Assembly: GCA_938043965.1 (NCBI GenBank)
Contig: CALIQQ010000002.1
Span: forward strand, 62,001 to 126,000
Source of the DNA: an uncultured Candidatus Saccharibacteria bacterium
GTDB taxonomy: Bacteria; Patescibacteriota; Saccharimonadia; Saccharimonadales; Saccharimonadaceae
Length of the DNA: 64,000 bases
Reading direction: 5' to 3'
The notes under the pieces: model-generated
Told to the model about the DNA's origin: nothing
Seen by the model: only the letters and a program-made list of their open reading frames with translations
Database searches by the model: none
Position numbers and translations under genes: made by a program
Part shown: positions 48,860 to 58,000 of the stretch, piece after piece
Layout of the letters: each line of letters begins with the position of its first letter
How positions within the stretch are numbered: position 1 is the stretch's first letter

Positions 48860-49534
48860 ATGAGTAAAGTAGTTGACACTTTCAACGTTATGATTGGAAG
48901 AGACCTCAAAGAAAATACCGAGAAGAAGGCCAAAAAACCCGAAAGGAAGTTTTTTGAAAAGCTTGATCAGGGTCAGCCTGAAATAGTAGCTGCGCCTGAT
49001 CCTGATATGAAACAGGAAAAATCAATCGAGTCTAAGGCCAAGAAACCCGAAAAGGCTGAGGCGGAATCCGCTAAAGGGGCCAACTCAGAACTTAAGGTGG
49101 CTAGCGTAGAAGCCACAGATCGTTCAGCGTTTGTTGATCTAGTTGCCTACAGTAACTCGGATGACATGAAAAATGATCTGATCGCATTTTTTAAGGGCGG
49201 AGAGCCTAGTGAGATGTTAGTTAGGCTGACAGACGCTGTAAATGGTGTCACTAGTCTTTCTTCTGAGAGTAATTCCAGCAAATCCGACGACAGTACGGAG
49301 GAGCCGGCAGACACCTATAAGCTTGAATATCGTTTCTTGGATGCCAAAACCGGCGCCACAAGAATGGCACAGGGAGAGGCTTTACTAAAGAGCGGTGTAG
49401 CTCTTAAAGATATTGAGAACTATAATTTACTCTTTAAAGTCTTCCGCATTAACTCTCGCGATGAACTCATCGATGAGGGTGATGAAGAAGATTATAAGAA
49501 GGTTAAAACCTTCTTGAACGGCAAGAAAAATTAG
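48860..49534 (+). CDS. hypothetical charged protein, 224 residues
   Basis: No family recognised. The first 80 residues are Lys/Glu-rich and disordered, with two copies of an AKKPEK-type motif. A middle helical part (ATDRSAFVDLVAYSNSDDMKNDLIAFF) is followed by a Ser/Asp-rich linker and a C-terminal domain (YKLEYRFLDAKTGATRMAQGEALLKSGVALKD). No signal or membrane helix. It has a conventional strong promoter, AGAAGGAGGG ribosome binding site and a terminator, so is a stand-alone unit. Base composition and codon choice look different from the surrounding genes (for example more AAG and AGG). Accessory origin is possible. Confidence 0.7.
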   Translation: MSKVVDTFNVMIGRDLKENTEKKAKKPERKFFEKLDQGQPEIVAAPDPDMKQEKSIESKAKKPEKAEAESAKGANSELKVASVEATDRSAFVDLVAYSNSDDMKNDLIAFFKGGEPSEMLVRLTDAVNGVTSLSSESNSSKSDDSTEEPADTYKLEYRFLDAKTGATRMAQGEALLKSGVALKDIENYNLLFKVFRINSRDELIDEGDEEDYKKVKTFLNGKKN

Positions 49535-49556
49535 CCTATACTTTTATAATCACCAG

Positions 49557-49588
49557 GGAAGGTCGTGCTTAGCACGGCCTTTCTTTTT
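49557..49588 (+). terminator. rho-independent terminator
   Basis: AAGGTCGTGCT and AGCACGGCCTT arms (one G-T pair), then TCTTTTT. Confidence 0.88.
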
Positions 49589-49705
49589 GTCTTTAAGACT
49601 TCTTTTTATCTTTAATTAAAATACTTAAAAATAATAATCAGAAAAATCAAGCATAAGCGTATCAGAAAGCCCCATATAAACATAAGAGAAAAGATGTTAT
49701 ATATA

Positions 49706-49734
49706 TTGACTTTTATGCTTATGTATGCTATAAT
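49706..49734 (+). promoter_or_regulatory. strong promoter before structured leader
   Basis: TTGACT (49706-49711), 17 nt, TATAAT (49729-49734) with an extended TGC. It is one of the best matches to consensus in the window. Confidence 0.85.
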
Positions 49735-49740
49735 ATAGCT

Positions 49741-49934
49741 AGTCTGTAGGATCTCTAAGAAAGACTCTGCGACGACCATTAACAAGCCGAATCATCTCAG
49801 GTACAAACCGTACCTGTTGATATAAATATATGTTGGTTTAACGCCCCGTCCTTGGGGATTCCGAAAGGATTCTAAAGAGGCGTGGTGAACCTCTTTGGAA
49901 AATGTCGCAGGGGAAAACTCCCCAAAACAAAAAT
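49741..49934 (+). ncRNA. structured leader RNA, possible cis-regulator
   Basis: About 200 nt between the promoter and the 49951 gene. A long-range stem CTGCGAC (49767-49773) with GTCGCAG (49904-49910) closes a multiloop, extendable to about 9 bp. Inside are CAGGTAC/GTACCTG (49798-49816), CCCC/GGGG (49844-49857), a GAAA-capped mini-stem, and AAAGAGG/CCTCTTT (49874-49896). It matches no riboswitch I recognise. A riboswitch, an RNA thermometer or a processed small RNA are possible. Confidence 0.5.
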
Positions 49935-49950
49935 TTAAGGAGGTTCAATT

Positions 49951-50613
49951 ATGGTAGATTTTACATTTTTATTTTTCATGATAATAATTAGTGTACTGTC
50001 TGTTTACTCAGGATTCGAGTTTGCGAATGCCCTAGAAGAGACGTCCGCAAATAATGTGTCGAAAAGAGGTCGAGGTCGAATCCTCGACCTCGGAGTAACC
50101 GGAAGAATTATTTTTTCTGTGTTATTCGTTGCAGTAATGCTCGCGTTATCACATCTGTCAAAAAGCATAGAGTTGCTAAACATAGTAACAAGATGTATCT
50201 TGGTTTTTCTAGTTGTCCTTAATATATTTTTAAGGATCAACGGAGTCCGTGCATTTAAAGTTTTTGTTGCTCTTTGGTTAGGAAATTTAATTTCCGCTTT
50301 GAAGGAAACAGGGTTTACAATTGATCAGAAAAATGCGCAGCTGTTCATTCTAATTCAGCTTGTAGCATTTGTTTTACTATTCCTAGGAACGGCACTCGGC
50401 AATCTTATTTGTTTCTATAGAAATATTGAGGCCGAACCTGAGTCTAAAAAAGAAGACGAAGGTAGCAATGAAGAGGAAGGTACTGAATCTGACTCTGAAA
50501 ATGACTCTAATTTTTTAGTCACAGATAAGTTCATCAAGTGGTTAAAAAGTAACTGGGAAATCTTAATCATATTGGCTGCTGCAATAACAGCAATCATTAT
50601 GGTTACACGATAA
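49951..50613 (+). CDS. multi-pass membrane protein, 220 residues
   Basis: No family recognised. About five hydrophobic helices: one at the N-terminus (about 3-24), three in the middle (about 50-65, 72-92, 125-152) and one at the C-terminus (about 199-217), with a strongly acidic loop (EPESKKEDEGSNEEEGTESDSEN). It has an AAGGAGG ribosome binding site after the structured leader. The 521-residue gene follows 14 nt downstream. The pair may form an envelope complex. Confidence 0.75.
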   Translation: MVDFTFLFFMIIISVLSVYSGFEFANALEETSANNVSKRGRGRILDLGVTGRIIFSVLFVAVMLALSHLSKSIELLNIVTRCILVFLVVLNIFLRINGVRAFKVFVALWLGNLISALKETGFTIDQKNAQLFILIQLVAFVLLFLGTALGNLICFYRNIEAEPESKKEDEGSNEEEGTESDSENDSNFLVTDKFIKWLKSNWEILIILAAAITAIIMVTR

Positions 50614-50627
50614 TAGGGGGTTAAAAT

Positions 50628-52193
50628 ATGAGAAATAGAGTTATACGCTTCTTTGCAGTGTTGCTCATCGCAGCGCTAGCAGTAGTTTCAGTTATATACG
50701 TTCGCGAAAAATGGTTCGCGAAGAGTGCTGATCCTACCACTGTTACTGTTAACAAGGACAAGGTTGACAGTCTTAATGAGCTTAAGCTCAAGCTGACTGT
50801 TGATCTGGACCAGGAAACTTTAGACAAGATGTTTTTGACCTTCTCTAGAGTTTTTCTCGACAGCTCAATGCCAAATAAAAATGGCAAAAGAACTGTCGCA
50901 GCCAGCAAAGTTGGCTGGGGCAAGAAGGGCGATCGTCTATACGACGCCGTTTCCTTTCCATTCAAAGTAGTAAAAGCCAATAAGAAAGCCTATGACAAGG
51001 CTGACTTAGAGGCGATGTACGTTGAACTTCAGGAGGAAATCATGCGAAACCCAGTAATGGGTGACATGATTCTCCGGGGGATGAAAGAACTATCTTTGTC
51101 CGACGGTACTAAGGTCTACGACCTGAATGCCACTTGGGCAAAAGATTTTTTAAAGCTCTATTCTCAGTATGGTTGCGGTGCGTTTTTAACGTACCACACG
51201 AAGTACTGGGAGAAAAATGGCTTCGAACTTCCTCATGACGGGGAAGATGTAGAAGCCTGGAAACAGTCACATCCAAATGCACCGTCTTACAACGCTGAAG
51301 ATTTAAACCTAGTTGGTGGCAGTAAAACTCCGAAACTTTTCGTGACGGAGTATTACGCTAACACTGCCAAGCGTATTTTGGCTTGGCTCGAGCGTACAAC
51401 GCTCGAAGGAGTTAGGAGCTACAATACTACCAAGCATTTTCCGCTGAAAAATGTGGAAGATGCGAACAGGGTGAGGACTTACCTGAATAAAAATAAGTCC
51501 TATGTGGACAATGAGCCAGCGCTGACCTTCAGCGTGAAGCTCAAAGACAAAAAGGAGTTTCTTTTTGGCTTCAATATCTATGACAAGAGGTTCGAAATTT
51601 TCGAACCTCAGAAGCAGATAAAGAAGACAAAAAGTAAGGATAAGGAGCCTGTTCCGGACAAGAAAAAACGGAAGAAGGATATTCCTGATCCAGATCCGGT
51701 CCCTAAGGATGATCCGGTGCCAAATCCGGACAGAGTTCCAAAACCGGATCCAACTCCAACACCAACACCTAATCCAACCCCAACACCTACACCTACACCT
51801 AATCCAACCCCAACCCCTACTCCTGGACCAAAGGATCCTAGTAAGGACCCTGTCCATAAGGGAAATGCAGATAGGGGCGGTGGCGAAGGAAAGGGCGTCA
51901 CACCGGTTAACCCGGTTAATGATCCGTCCGTGAGCGATATGCAGAATGCTAACGGCGGTGAAGATAGAAATCAGGGTCATTCGGACCCTAGGACCGTAAC
52001 ACCAACGGCACCTGAAACCATAAAAGATTCAGGTAATAAAAATGGAAGGGTCGATAAAATCGACCAAAATAAACTAAATTACGGTGAGGAAAAACATCAA
52101 CAGCAGGATTCCGTCACGGATAAAAGTAACGGTAAAGTTACTGCTCCGGACAAGGAGCCTGCAGGCGGTGAGTTTTCCGAGCCTGGACTATAA
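50628..52193 (+). CDS. membrane-anchored protein with proline/threonine-rich region
   Basis: 521 residues, no family. One N-terminal transmembrane segment (about 8-26). A globular domain of about 290 residues follows, with mixed charge. Residues about 345-410 are a rigid Pro-Thr spacer with PTPTPTP and PNPTPTP repeats. The C-terminal approximately 110 residues are hydrophilic and disordered, without an anchor or LPxTG. The layout suggests a spacer that carries a domain away from the membrane, as in wall-spanning proteins. Same transcript as the 49951 gene. Confidence 0.75.
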   Translation: MRNRVIRFFAVLLIAALAVVSVIYVREKWFAKSADPTTVTVNKDKVDSLNELKLKLTVDLDQETLDKMFLTFSRVFLDSSMPNKNGKRTVAASKVGWGKKGDRLYDAVSFPFKVVKANKKAYDKADLEAMYVELQEEIMRNPVMGDMILRGMKELSLSDGTKVYDLNATWAKDFLKLYSQYGCGAFLTYHTKYWEKNGFELPHDGEDVEAWKQSHPNAPSYNAEDLNLVGGSKTPKLFVTEYYANTAKRILAWLERTTLEGVRSYNTTKHFPLKNVEDANRVRTYLNKNKSYVDNEPALTFSVKLKDKKEFLFGFNIYDKRFEIFEPQKQIKKTKSKDKEPVPDKKKRKKDIPDPDPVPKDDPVPNPDRVPKPDPTPTPTPNPTPTPTPTPNPTPTPTPGPKDPSKDPVHKGNADRGGGEGKGVTPVNPVNDPSVSDMQNANGGEDRNQGHSDPRTVTPTAPETIKDSGNKNGRVDKIDQNKLNYGEEKHQQQDSVTDKSNGKVTAPDKEPAGGEFSEPGL

Positions 52194-52220
52194 ATACCAA
52201 CATATATTATAAGCACTTTT

Positions 52221-52246
52221 TTGGAGGAGCCTCACCGCTCCTCCAA
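52221..52246 (+). terminator. hairpin after the accessory block
   Basis: TTGGAGGAGC and GCTCCTCCAA form a perfect 10-bp stem with a 6-nt loop. No clear T-run follows, so it may stabilise or slow rather than terminate. The rest of 52194-52366 shows no gene. Confidence 0.6.
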
Positions 52247-52366
52247 CTTCCAAAACTTTTGTATTTGAGATGATTCGGTTTTGTGTGGTGAAGACGAAAA
52301 TTAACAATTCGGCTAGCAAAACAAAACTTATTTTTAATTCTAACTAAAATTAAGAAAGGAGCTTTT

Positions 52367-53722
52367 ATGAAAAAAGCTATTAAAATTGCTGCGATTTCAA
52401 CTGCTGTTGTTGCTGCTGGTGCAGTCTCAACCGCTGTCGTCTCCGCTTGGGGTGATAACTCTGGTGGACGCAGAACCTACACTGTTAATGAACTTAACAG
52501 CAACATTCTTGGTGACAAGATTATCTTTAACTCGATTAAAGATGAAACCATGCCAAATGGCAACATTAAAGACGAACGCAACTTCGTCGCTGCTCGTGAT
52601 GCCGCAACCGGCGATAACGGCGTGAATAATGTTTGGCAAAACAATGAAATTAAGGTCGAAGAAGGTAAAACTTATCTCGTTCGTCTTTATGCTCACAACA
52701 ATAACCCAAATGGTCGTAACGCAGTTGCGAAAGATGTTAGTGTTAACTTTAGCCTCGGCACCGTAGTTTCAACCGAACAACGTGTCGATGGTTATATTAA
52801 CGCTTCTAACGCTGCTCCATCCAAATACTGGGATGACGTGGTGTTTAAGTCAGCTGATGGACGTAAATTCTATCTTGACTATGTGGAAGGTTCCGCCCTT
52901 CTCGAAAATAACGGCGTTGCTAAAAAACCAGGTATCGCACTTGCTGACTCAGTCGTCACTACTGGCGCTAAGATCGGTTATGATGCCTTGAACGGTGAAG
53001 TTCCAGGTTGTTTTGAATACGCAAACTACATCACTATTAAAGTGAAACCAGTTTTCGAAAATACTTCAATTGAAAAAACTGTTCGCAAAATGGATGACAA
53101 AAAGTTCAGCGAAAACGTCAAAGCTAATGTTGGCGAAACTGTTGAATATCAAATTCACTACAAAAACCTTACTGCTTCTGAAGTAAAAGACGTAATTATT
53201 AAAGATTCTCTTCCAACTAACATGGAGCTCGTTAAAGGTTCAACTCGACTTTATAACACCAACCACCCACAGGGTGCTACTGTAAATAATGACTCAATCA
53301 TTACTGACGGTATTAACATTGGTGCATATAAAGTTAACGGTAGTGCTTACATTCGTTTCCAAGCTGTCGTTAAAGACAAAGAGCTTGCTTGTGGTAACAA
53401 CCGCCTCATCAACTGGGCTAAGGCTGATACTTTAGTTGGTACTTCAACTAACGTTAAAGCATTCGCTGTCCAAGATAGCGCAGACGTCTATGTTGAGAAG
53501 AAATGTGCTGAACAACCAAAGAAACACTCTTGTGATATTGAAAATGGTGTTTACTACGGCATTAAAGGTAACACTGTTGATGTAAATACTTACAAAGCTG
53601 AATGTGAAAAGAAGAGTATCCCAACTGCTGGTGCTACTGAAATCACAACTGGCGTAATCGGACTTGGTGGTGTTATTACCTCTGCCGGTTACCTCATTGC
53701 TAGCCGTAAAAAACTGCACTAA
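52367..53722 (+). CDS. surface protein with signal peptide and IPTAG-type C-terminal anchor
   Basis: 451 residues. Signal peptide about 1-28 (hydrophobic, ending VSAWG). The mid region includes a DUF11-like beta domain (VGETVEYQIHYKNLTASEVKDVIIKDSLP), seen in cell-wall proteins that may form isopeptide bonds. The C-terminus reads SIPTAGATEI, then a hydrophobic segment and RKKLH: the three-part layout of sortase substrates, with IPTAG where LPxTG is usual. A sortase is not in the window. AGAAAGGAG ribosome binding site. Likely an abundant surface or S-layer-type protein (inference). Confidence 0.75.
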   Translation: MKKAIKIAAISTAVVAAGAVSTAVVSAWGDNSGGRRTYTVNELNSNILGDKIIFNSIKDETMPNGNIKDERNFVAARDAATGDNGVNNVWQNNEIKVEEGKTYLVRLYAHNNNPNGRNAVAKDVSVNFSLGTVVSTEQRVDGYINASNAAPSKYWDDVVFKSADGRKFYLDYVEGSALLENNGVAKKPGIALADSVVTTGAKIGYDALNGEVPGCFEYANYITIKVKPVFENTSIEKTVRKMDDKKFSENVKANVGETVEYQIHYKNLTASEVKDVIIKDSLPTNMELVKGSTRLYNTNHPQGATVNNDSIITDGINIGAYKVNGSAYIRFQAVVKDKELACGNNRLINWAKADTLVGTSTNVKAFAVQDSADVYVEKKCAEQPKKHSCDIENGVYYGIKGNTVDVNTYKAECEKKSIPTAGATEITTGVIGLGGVITSAGYLIASRKKLH

Positions 53723-53831
53723 ATGACCGCTCTCGGAGCCTAGCTCCGCGGAAGGTCATTGACCTGCCGTTCGTGTAGAGATACACTTAGCCGAATTGGC
53801 AATAGGCTTAAGCAAAAGCTGTAGTCTCATA
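53722..53831 (+). other. structured 3' region after the surface protein
   Basis: AATGACC (53722-53728) pairs with GGTCATT (53754-53760) around an inner GGAGC-CTA-GCTCC; then GTGTA-GAGA-TACAC (53773-53786). It ends in a terminator. It may be an mRNA tail or a separate small RNA. It matches no RNA family I know. Confidence 0.35.
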
Positions 53832-53864
53832 AAACATCCTCTGAGTAATCGGAGGATGTTTTTT
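53831..53864 (+). terminator. rho-independent terminator
   Basis: AACATCCTC and GAGGATGTT arms, followed by TTTTT. Confidence 0.85.
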
Positions 53865-53945
53865 GTGGTCTCCGATATTTTTTAAAAGGTATATTTCACT
53901 AGACTTTTAAGCTATGATTTGGTGTTGTTTTTTAAATGCTTATGC

Positions 53946-53951
53946 TATAAT
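53946..53951 (+). promoter_or_regulatory. extended -10 box of the VirB6-like operon (leaderless)
   Basis: TGCTATAAT, 9 nt before the ATG at 53961. Confidence 0.7.
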
Positions 53952-53960
53952 TAAAAGAAC

Positions 53961-55061
53961 ATGGGTCCTGATGAAAATAAAAATAATTTTAATGGTGGCG
54001 CAAACTTAAGCCCATCTAATTCCATGGCCCCGAATTCGACCCCTATTTTAACCACTACTTCAACGCCATCTCAAAGTTCTGCGTTGAATCCAGCTTTAGA
54101 CCCTACCCCGAATCCACGCGCTCAATTTACTGCTGGTAACCGTCTCGGTATGCGCCAATCTCGCAAATTTTCTGCAAGGGAAGAACTAAATCGCATCAGT
54201 AATGATTTGAATCTAAACTCGGCTAATGCTGCTCCAACTGGAGCTAATAATGTTGCATTTAGCGGCGCTGCACTTGGTGGCGTGAAGCCGAAAACTGGCT
54301 CAACTAAAAAACCGCTCATTTTTGCGTTAATCGGGATCACCGTAGTGGCTGCAATCGGACTGGCTTTTGCACTCACTATTATGGGTAAGGATTCAGATAG
54401 AAGTAATTCAGAAAAACGCGAGTTATTTTCCGCATTTAATAGTTACGTCAGTTACTACTTAGGTAATGAAGTAGATTTCTCAAAAAACTATACGGTGTCT
54501 GATATTTATAATGTAGATAATGCCATAAAAAATAATGACCATGAATTCTTTGAAACGGCCGAGAAAAAATTTAAATCTTTAGTGGATTCCACTAATAATG
54601 TGCCCAGTGAAATTTTAAAGAAACAAATCGACCAATACAAGAAGATTTTTGATTTCGCCTATGGTTATGGCACGTCCGTAATCCCAACTGAAAAAGCTAT
54701 TTTTCAAAAATACAACGAAGTAGGTAAAGATGGTACTATTAGTTATATAAAAAATTCTTATGCTAAGATTCTTAATGTGGATTTTCAGGACTCCAATGAG
54801 TCCGTATTGTCTGAAATAAATTACTATACTGAACTTGTAAGTTTTTACGATCTTTATAAAATCAATGGATGTAATTCACTCAGCGATATTAACAATGACA
54901 AGTGCTTAGCCAGTAAAATTGGTCGCAAACCATTAGTTGATTTAGCTAATTCGATTGCTCAGAAAAATAAGAAACGAACTAATTTATTGAAATACGTTGG
55001 ATATTCTAAGGAATCTCTTTGGGAGATAAATAATTTAATAAAGCAGGTAGGATATGAATAG
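53961..55061 (+). CDS. single-pass membrane protein next to VirB6-like gene
   Basis: 366 residues, no family. The first 115 residues are disordered (Asn, Ser, Thr, Pro-rich) and predicted cytoplasmic. One transmembrane helix lies at about 117-141. The remaining 225 residues are helical and extracytoplasmic, with a single Cys pair (NGCNSLSDINNDKC). It overlaps the VirB6-like gene by 8 nt, so the two are translated together and probably belong to one envelope machine. Confidence 0.7.
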   Translation: MGPDENKNNFNGGANLSPSNSMAPNSTPILTTTSTPSQSSALNPALDPTPNPRAQFTAGNRLGMRQSRKFSAREELNRISNDLNLNSANAAPTGANNVAFSGAALGGVKPKTGSTKKPLIFALIGITVVAAIGLAFALTIMGKDSDRSNSEKRELFSAFNSYVSYYLGNEVDFSKNYTVSDIYNVDNAIKNNDHEFFETAEKKFKSLVDSTNNVPSEILKKQIDQYKKIFDFAYGYGTSVIPTEKAIFQKYNEVGKDGTISYIKNSYAKILNVDFQDSNESVLSEINYYTELVSFYDLYKINGCNSLSDINNDKCLASKIGRKPLVDLANSIAQKNKKRTNLLKYVGYSKESLWEINNLIKQVGYE

Positions 55062-58000
55062 GATTAAAAAAATAAGCACAATTATACTTTCATTAATCTG
55101 CTTAACTATTTCGAATGTTTTTTTGTATAGTCATAAGGTTAATGCTTATTCTGAAAACAGTGAAGCTTGGATGAAATCCATAGGAACGGCAATTAGGAAT
55201 TGTTATGCTCAAGGTATTATGAAGAGCCCCCTTACGATGGAGGACTATGACTTTAATGAAAATGCATTAAATTTTGGCAGCGATTGGGCAAGGGTTCCAA
55301 ATTTAAATGGAAATGACCGTAGCATTGAATGTTATAACTTACTTAAGAAATATATTAAAGATTGGCCTAAGGGCAGTCCGGATGTTAAATCCAATTTTTT
55401 GGTAAATAATTTAGGCTATACTAAAACAAACAAACAAACCACAGGAGAATGTTTTTACTTTAGGTACAACTATGCTATGGGTAACGAGGATAAGCCGGAC
55501 TATTATATTCCTAACGTTCCAACTGATTATGTATGTGCTGATACCATTAACCCCGACGGAACCATAGGCGTTGATGAACTAAGAATTCAGTATACGGATC
55601 ATGAGTATGGTGGGGGTAGCTTTAATTTACAATGGGAGAGTAACGAAGGAAGCTTAGCGGCTGATTGTAGGGTGCAATGGCTTGGTGGAGTTACTGACGT
55701 TGTCAAGTTTCAGAAAAACAAGACTCGCTGGGCTGATTTTAAAGGCAGCGTGGTCGACCTGCTTTTAAACTCACCTAGCTGCGTCAAGGATCGCCACTCG
55801 TGGTTGCTAGACGGATATACAATGTATTTGCAGGAAAATTTTATTGGGACAGAACTCCTTGGAGACGTCGCTTCTGTTTTTGAAATCAAAGATAAATCCG
55901 TGGCTGCGTCCAAGGCAACTAAGTCAATCTTAGGCGTAGCATACTCAGCTAACCCTGTTTTTTCGGCTACGGACACTTTTTCCTTATATCAGGCTTACGT
56001 ATCCGAATACTATAAGGCGGATATCGTCTGCAGCACTAAGGAAAAACCAATGACCGACAATGAGAAGACTGCTAAAAAGACGCTGGGGTATTACCCTATC
56101 GCAGTCTTCAGTAATGGTGCTATGCAGACTGATTGTTATGCTAGTGCAACGGAAAATTCTGGAACCCCATCCACTGGAGCTGAATCTGGCAAATATGGCG
56201 AGGATAGGACTTTTGAAGAGATCTGTGCTTGGTTGGCAAAAAATCATAAAAACATTAACACTGGAGCTTTAGAGTCTGTTGCTACTAAGGATAAAGATGC
56301 GTCTGGAACCTTAGAAAATAATGCTGAAGACGCGCAAAAAACTGAAGCTGAGTTGATCCAGGAGGGGTGTTTTAGAAATGCTGGTTCGATGGGGTGGATT
56401 ATTTGTCCAGCTATCTTTGGCCTACGTAATGTCGGCGACAGCATCTATAAAGCTATTGAGCCAATGCTGCAAGTAGATGACAGTATTGTTGAACAGCTCG
56501 GCAAGCAAAACAGCTCGCTCTTTGATGCTTGGAGCACCTTCCGTAATTTTGCTAACATTGTTTTCGTCGTTCTCTTCTTGGTAATCATATTCTCTCAGGT
56601 GACTGGCTATGGTATTGATAACTATGGTATTAAGAAGACTCTTCCTAAGCTAATTGTTACTGTGATTTTGGTTAACCTTTCGTTTATCCTCTGCGCTATT
56701 GCAGTTGATATTTCAAACATTATCGGTTCCTCCATTAAAAGTCTTTTTGAGGGGCTTGGTGATAATAGTAAACTTGGCGGCAGTGCTGCTGAATCTAATA
56801 GTCATATTCTTGAAAAAATTTTCCACTACTTAGCGTTAGTAGCTGGGGCTGGCGGAGCTGGAGCTGCCGCATTTGCACTTACTGGCTGGGCTATTATTAT
56901 TCCGATTCTACTCTTTGTCCTAACTACCGCAATTTCAATTCTATTTGCCTTTATTGTGCTCGGCATGCGCCAGGCCCTAATCATTGTGCTGATTGTATCT
57001 GCACCTATCGCCATTGTGCTTAGTGGTTTTCCAAATACTAAGACAATCTATAATAAATGGTTCGGTCTATTTAAAGGCGTTCTGATGGTATATCCAATTA
57101 TCGGTTTACTGGTTGGTACCGGATATTTTACTGCAACGGTCATCTACTCTGGTGACGCTGAGGATAATAAAAATTTTATTATGGCTATCGTTGCCGGGCT
57201 TTTGTCGGTTATTCCATATTTTATGATCCCGTCACTCACCCGTAAATCGCTTGATGCTGTGGGGTCGCTTGGCACGAAAATCAATGGCTTTGGGAATAAA
57301 CTTGGGCAAGGTGCAAAAGGTCGAATTAACAACTTACAGCCAATCAAGGATGTTAAGAGTAATTCCATTGCTTCTCGTGCTCGGGCTCGCGCTACCAAAT
57401 TCATGACCAGTGATAAGGCTAGGGAAATTGAAAATGATATTAAGAATGGCAAAAAAGTGTCGCTGCGTCGGGCCAATAAATATGCTCGCGCTGCTGAATT
57501 GGCTAGTACTGATCGTAACGCCATTCTTGCTGCGCGTGTGGCGGAGAGTAAATATAATCGTTTGCAATCGGGCTCTGGCTTTAATGCTGCCCTTGCTAGT
57601 GCTGCTGACGCTGAGGATGCTACCGAAGTCAAGAACTACGAGACGCTTATTCGTAATGGTGAATTCATTGATAGTAACGGTGAGCGCGTTGAATATCAGA
57701 GTGCGGCTACTATCGAATCTGCGCTTCAGCAGGAGTTAATGAAAGACGAAGGCTCTGTTGATACTAAAAAGATCCGCGCGCTTCAAAATGTTCTTGCTAG
57801 TAAAGGTGATGATGGTAGGAATAGGATTTACAATGCGATGAAGAATGCTCAGGAGAGTGGAAGTGTTTCGCAAAATGCAATCAAAGCCTTTTCTAGCAAC
57901 ATTATGAATAATCAAGGCGATTACAAAAATCAGCATCGTTCGCTATATGAATTTGCTAAAGCAACTGCGGCCGATGGCTTTAATAATACCGATAAACATG

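Noticed and set aside
51309..51980. Long minus-strand ORF inside the Pro-Thr-rich gene
   Set aside because: It mirrors the repetitive proline/threonine codons of the plus-strand gene and gives a Trp/Arg/Ile-rich protein without ribosome binding site.
48746..52246. Prophage or transposon
   Set aside because: No integrase, transposase, terminase or capsid-like gene is visible in or next to the block.
57144..57632. Minus-strand ORF inside the VirB6-like gene
   Set aside because: Shadow of the alanine- and leucine-rich plus-strand coding sequence; no start signals.
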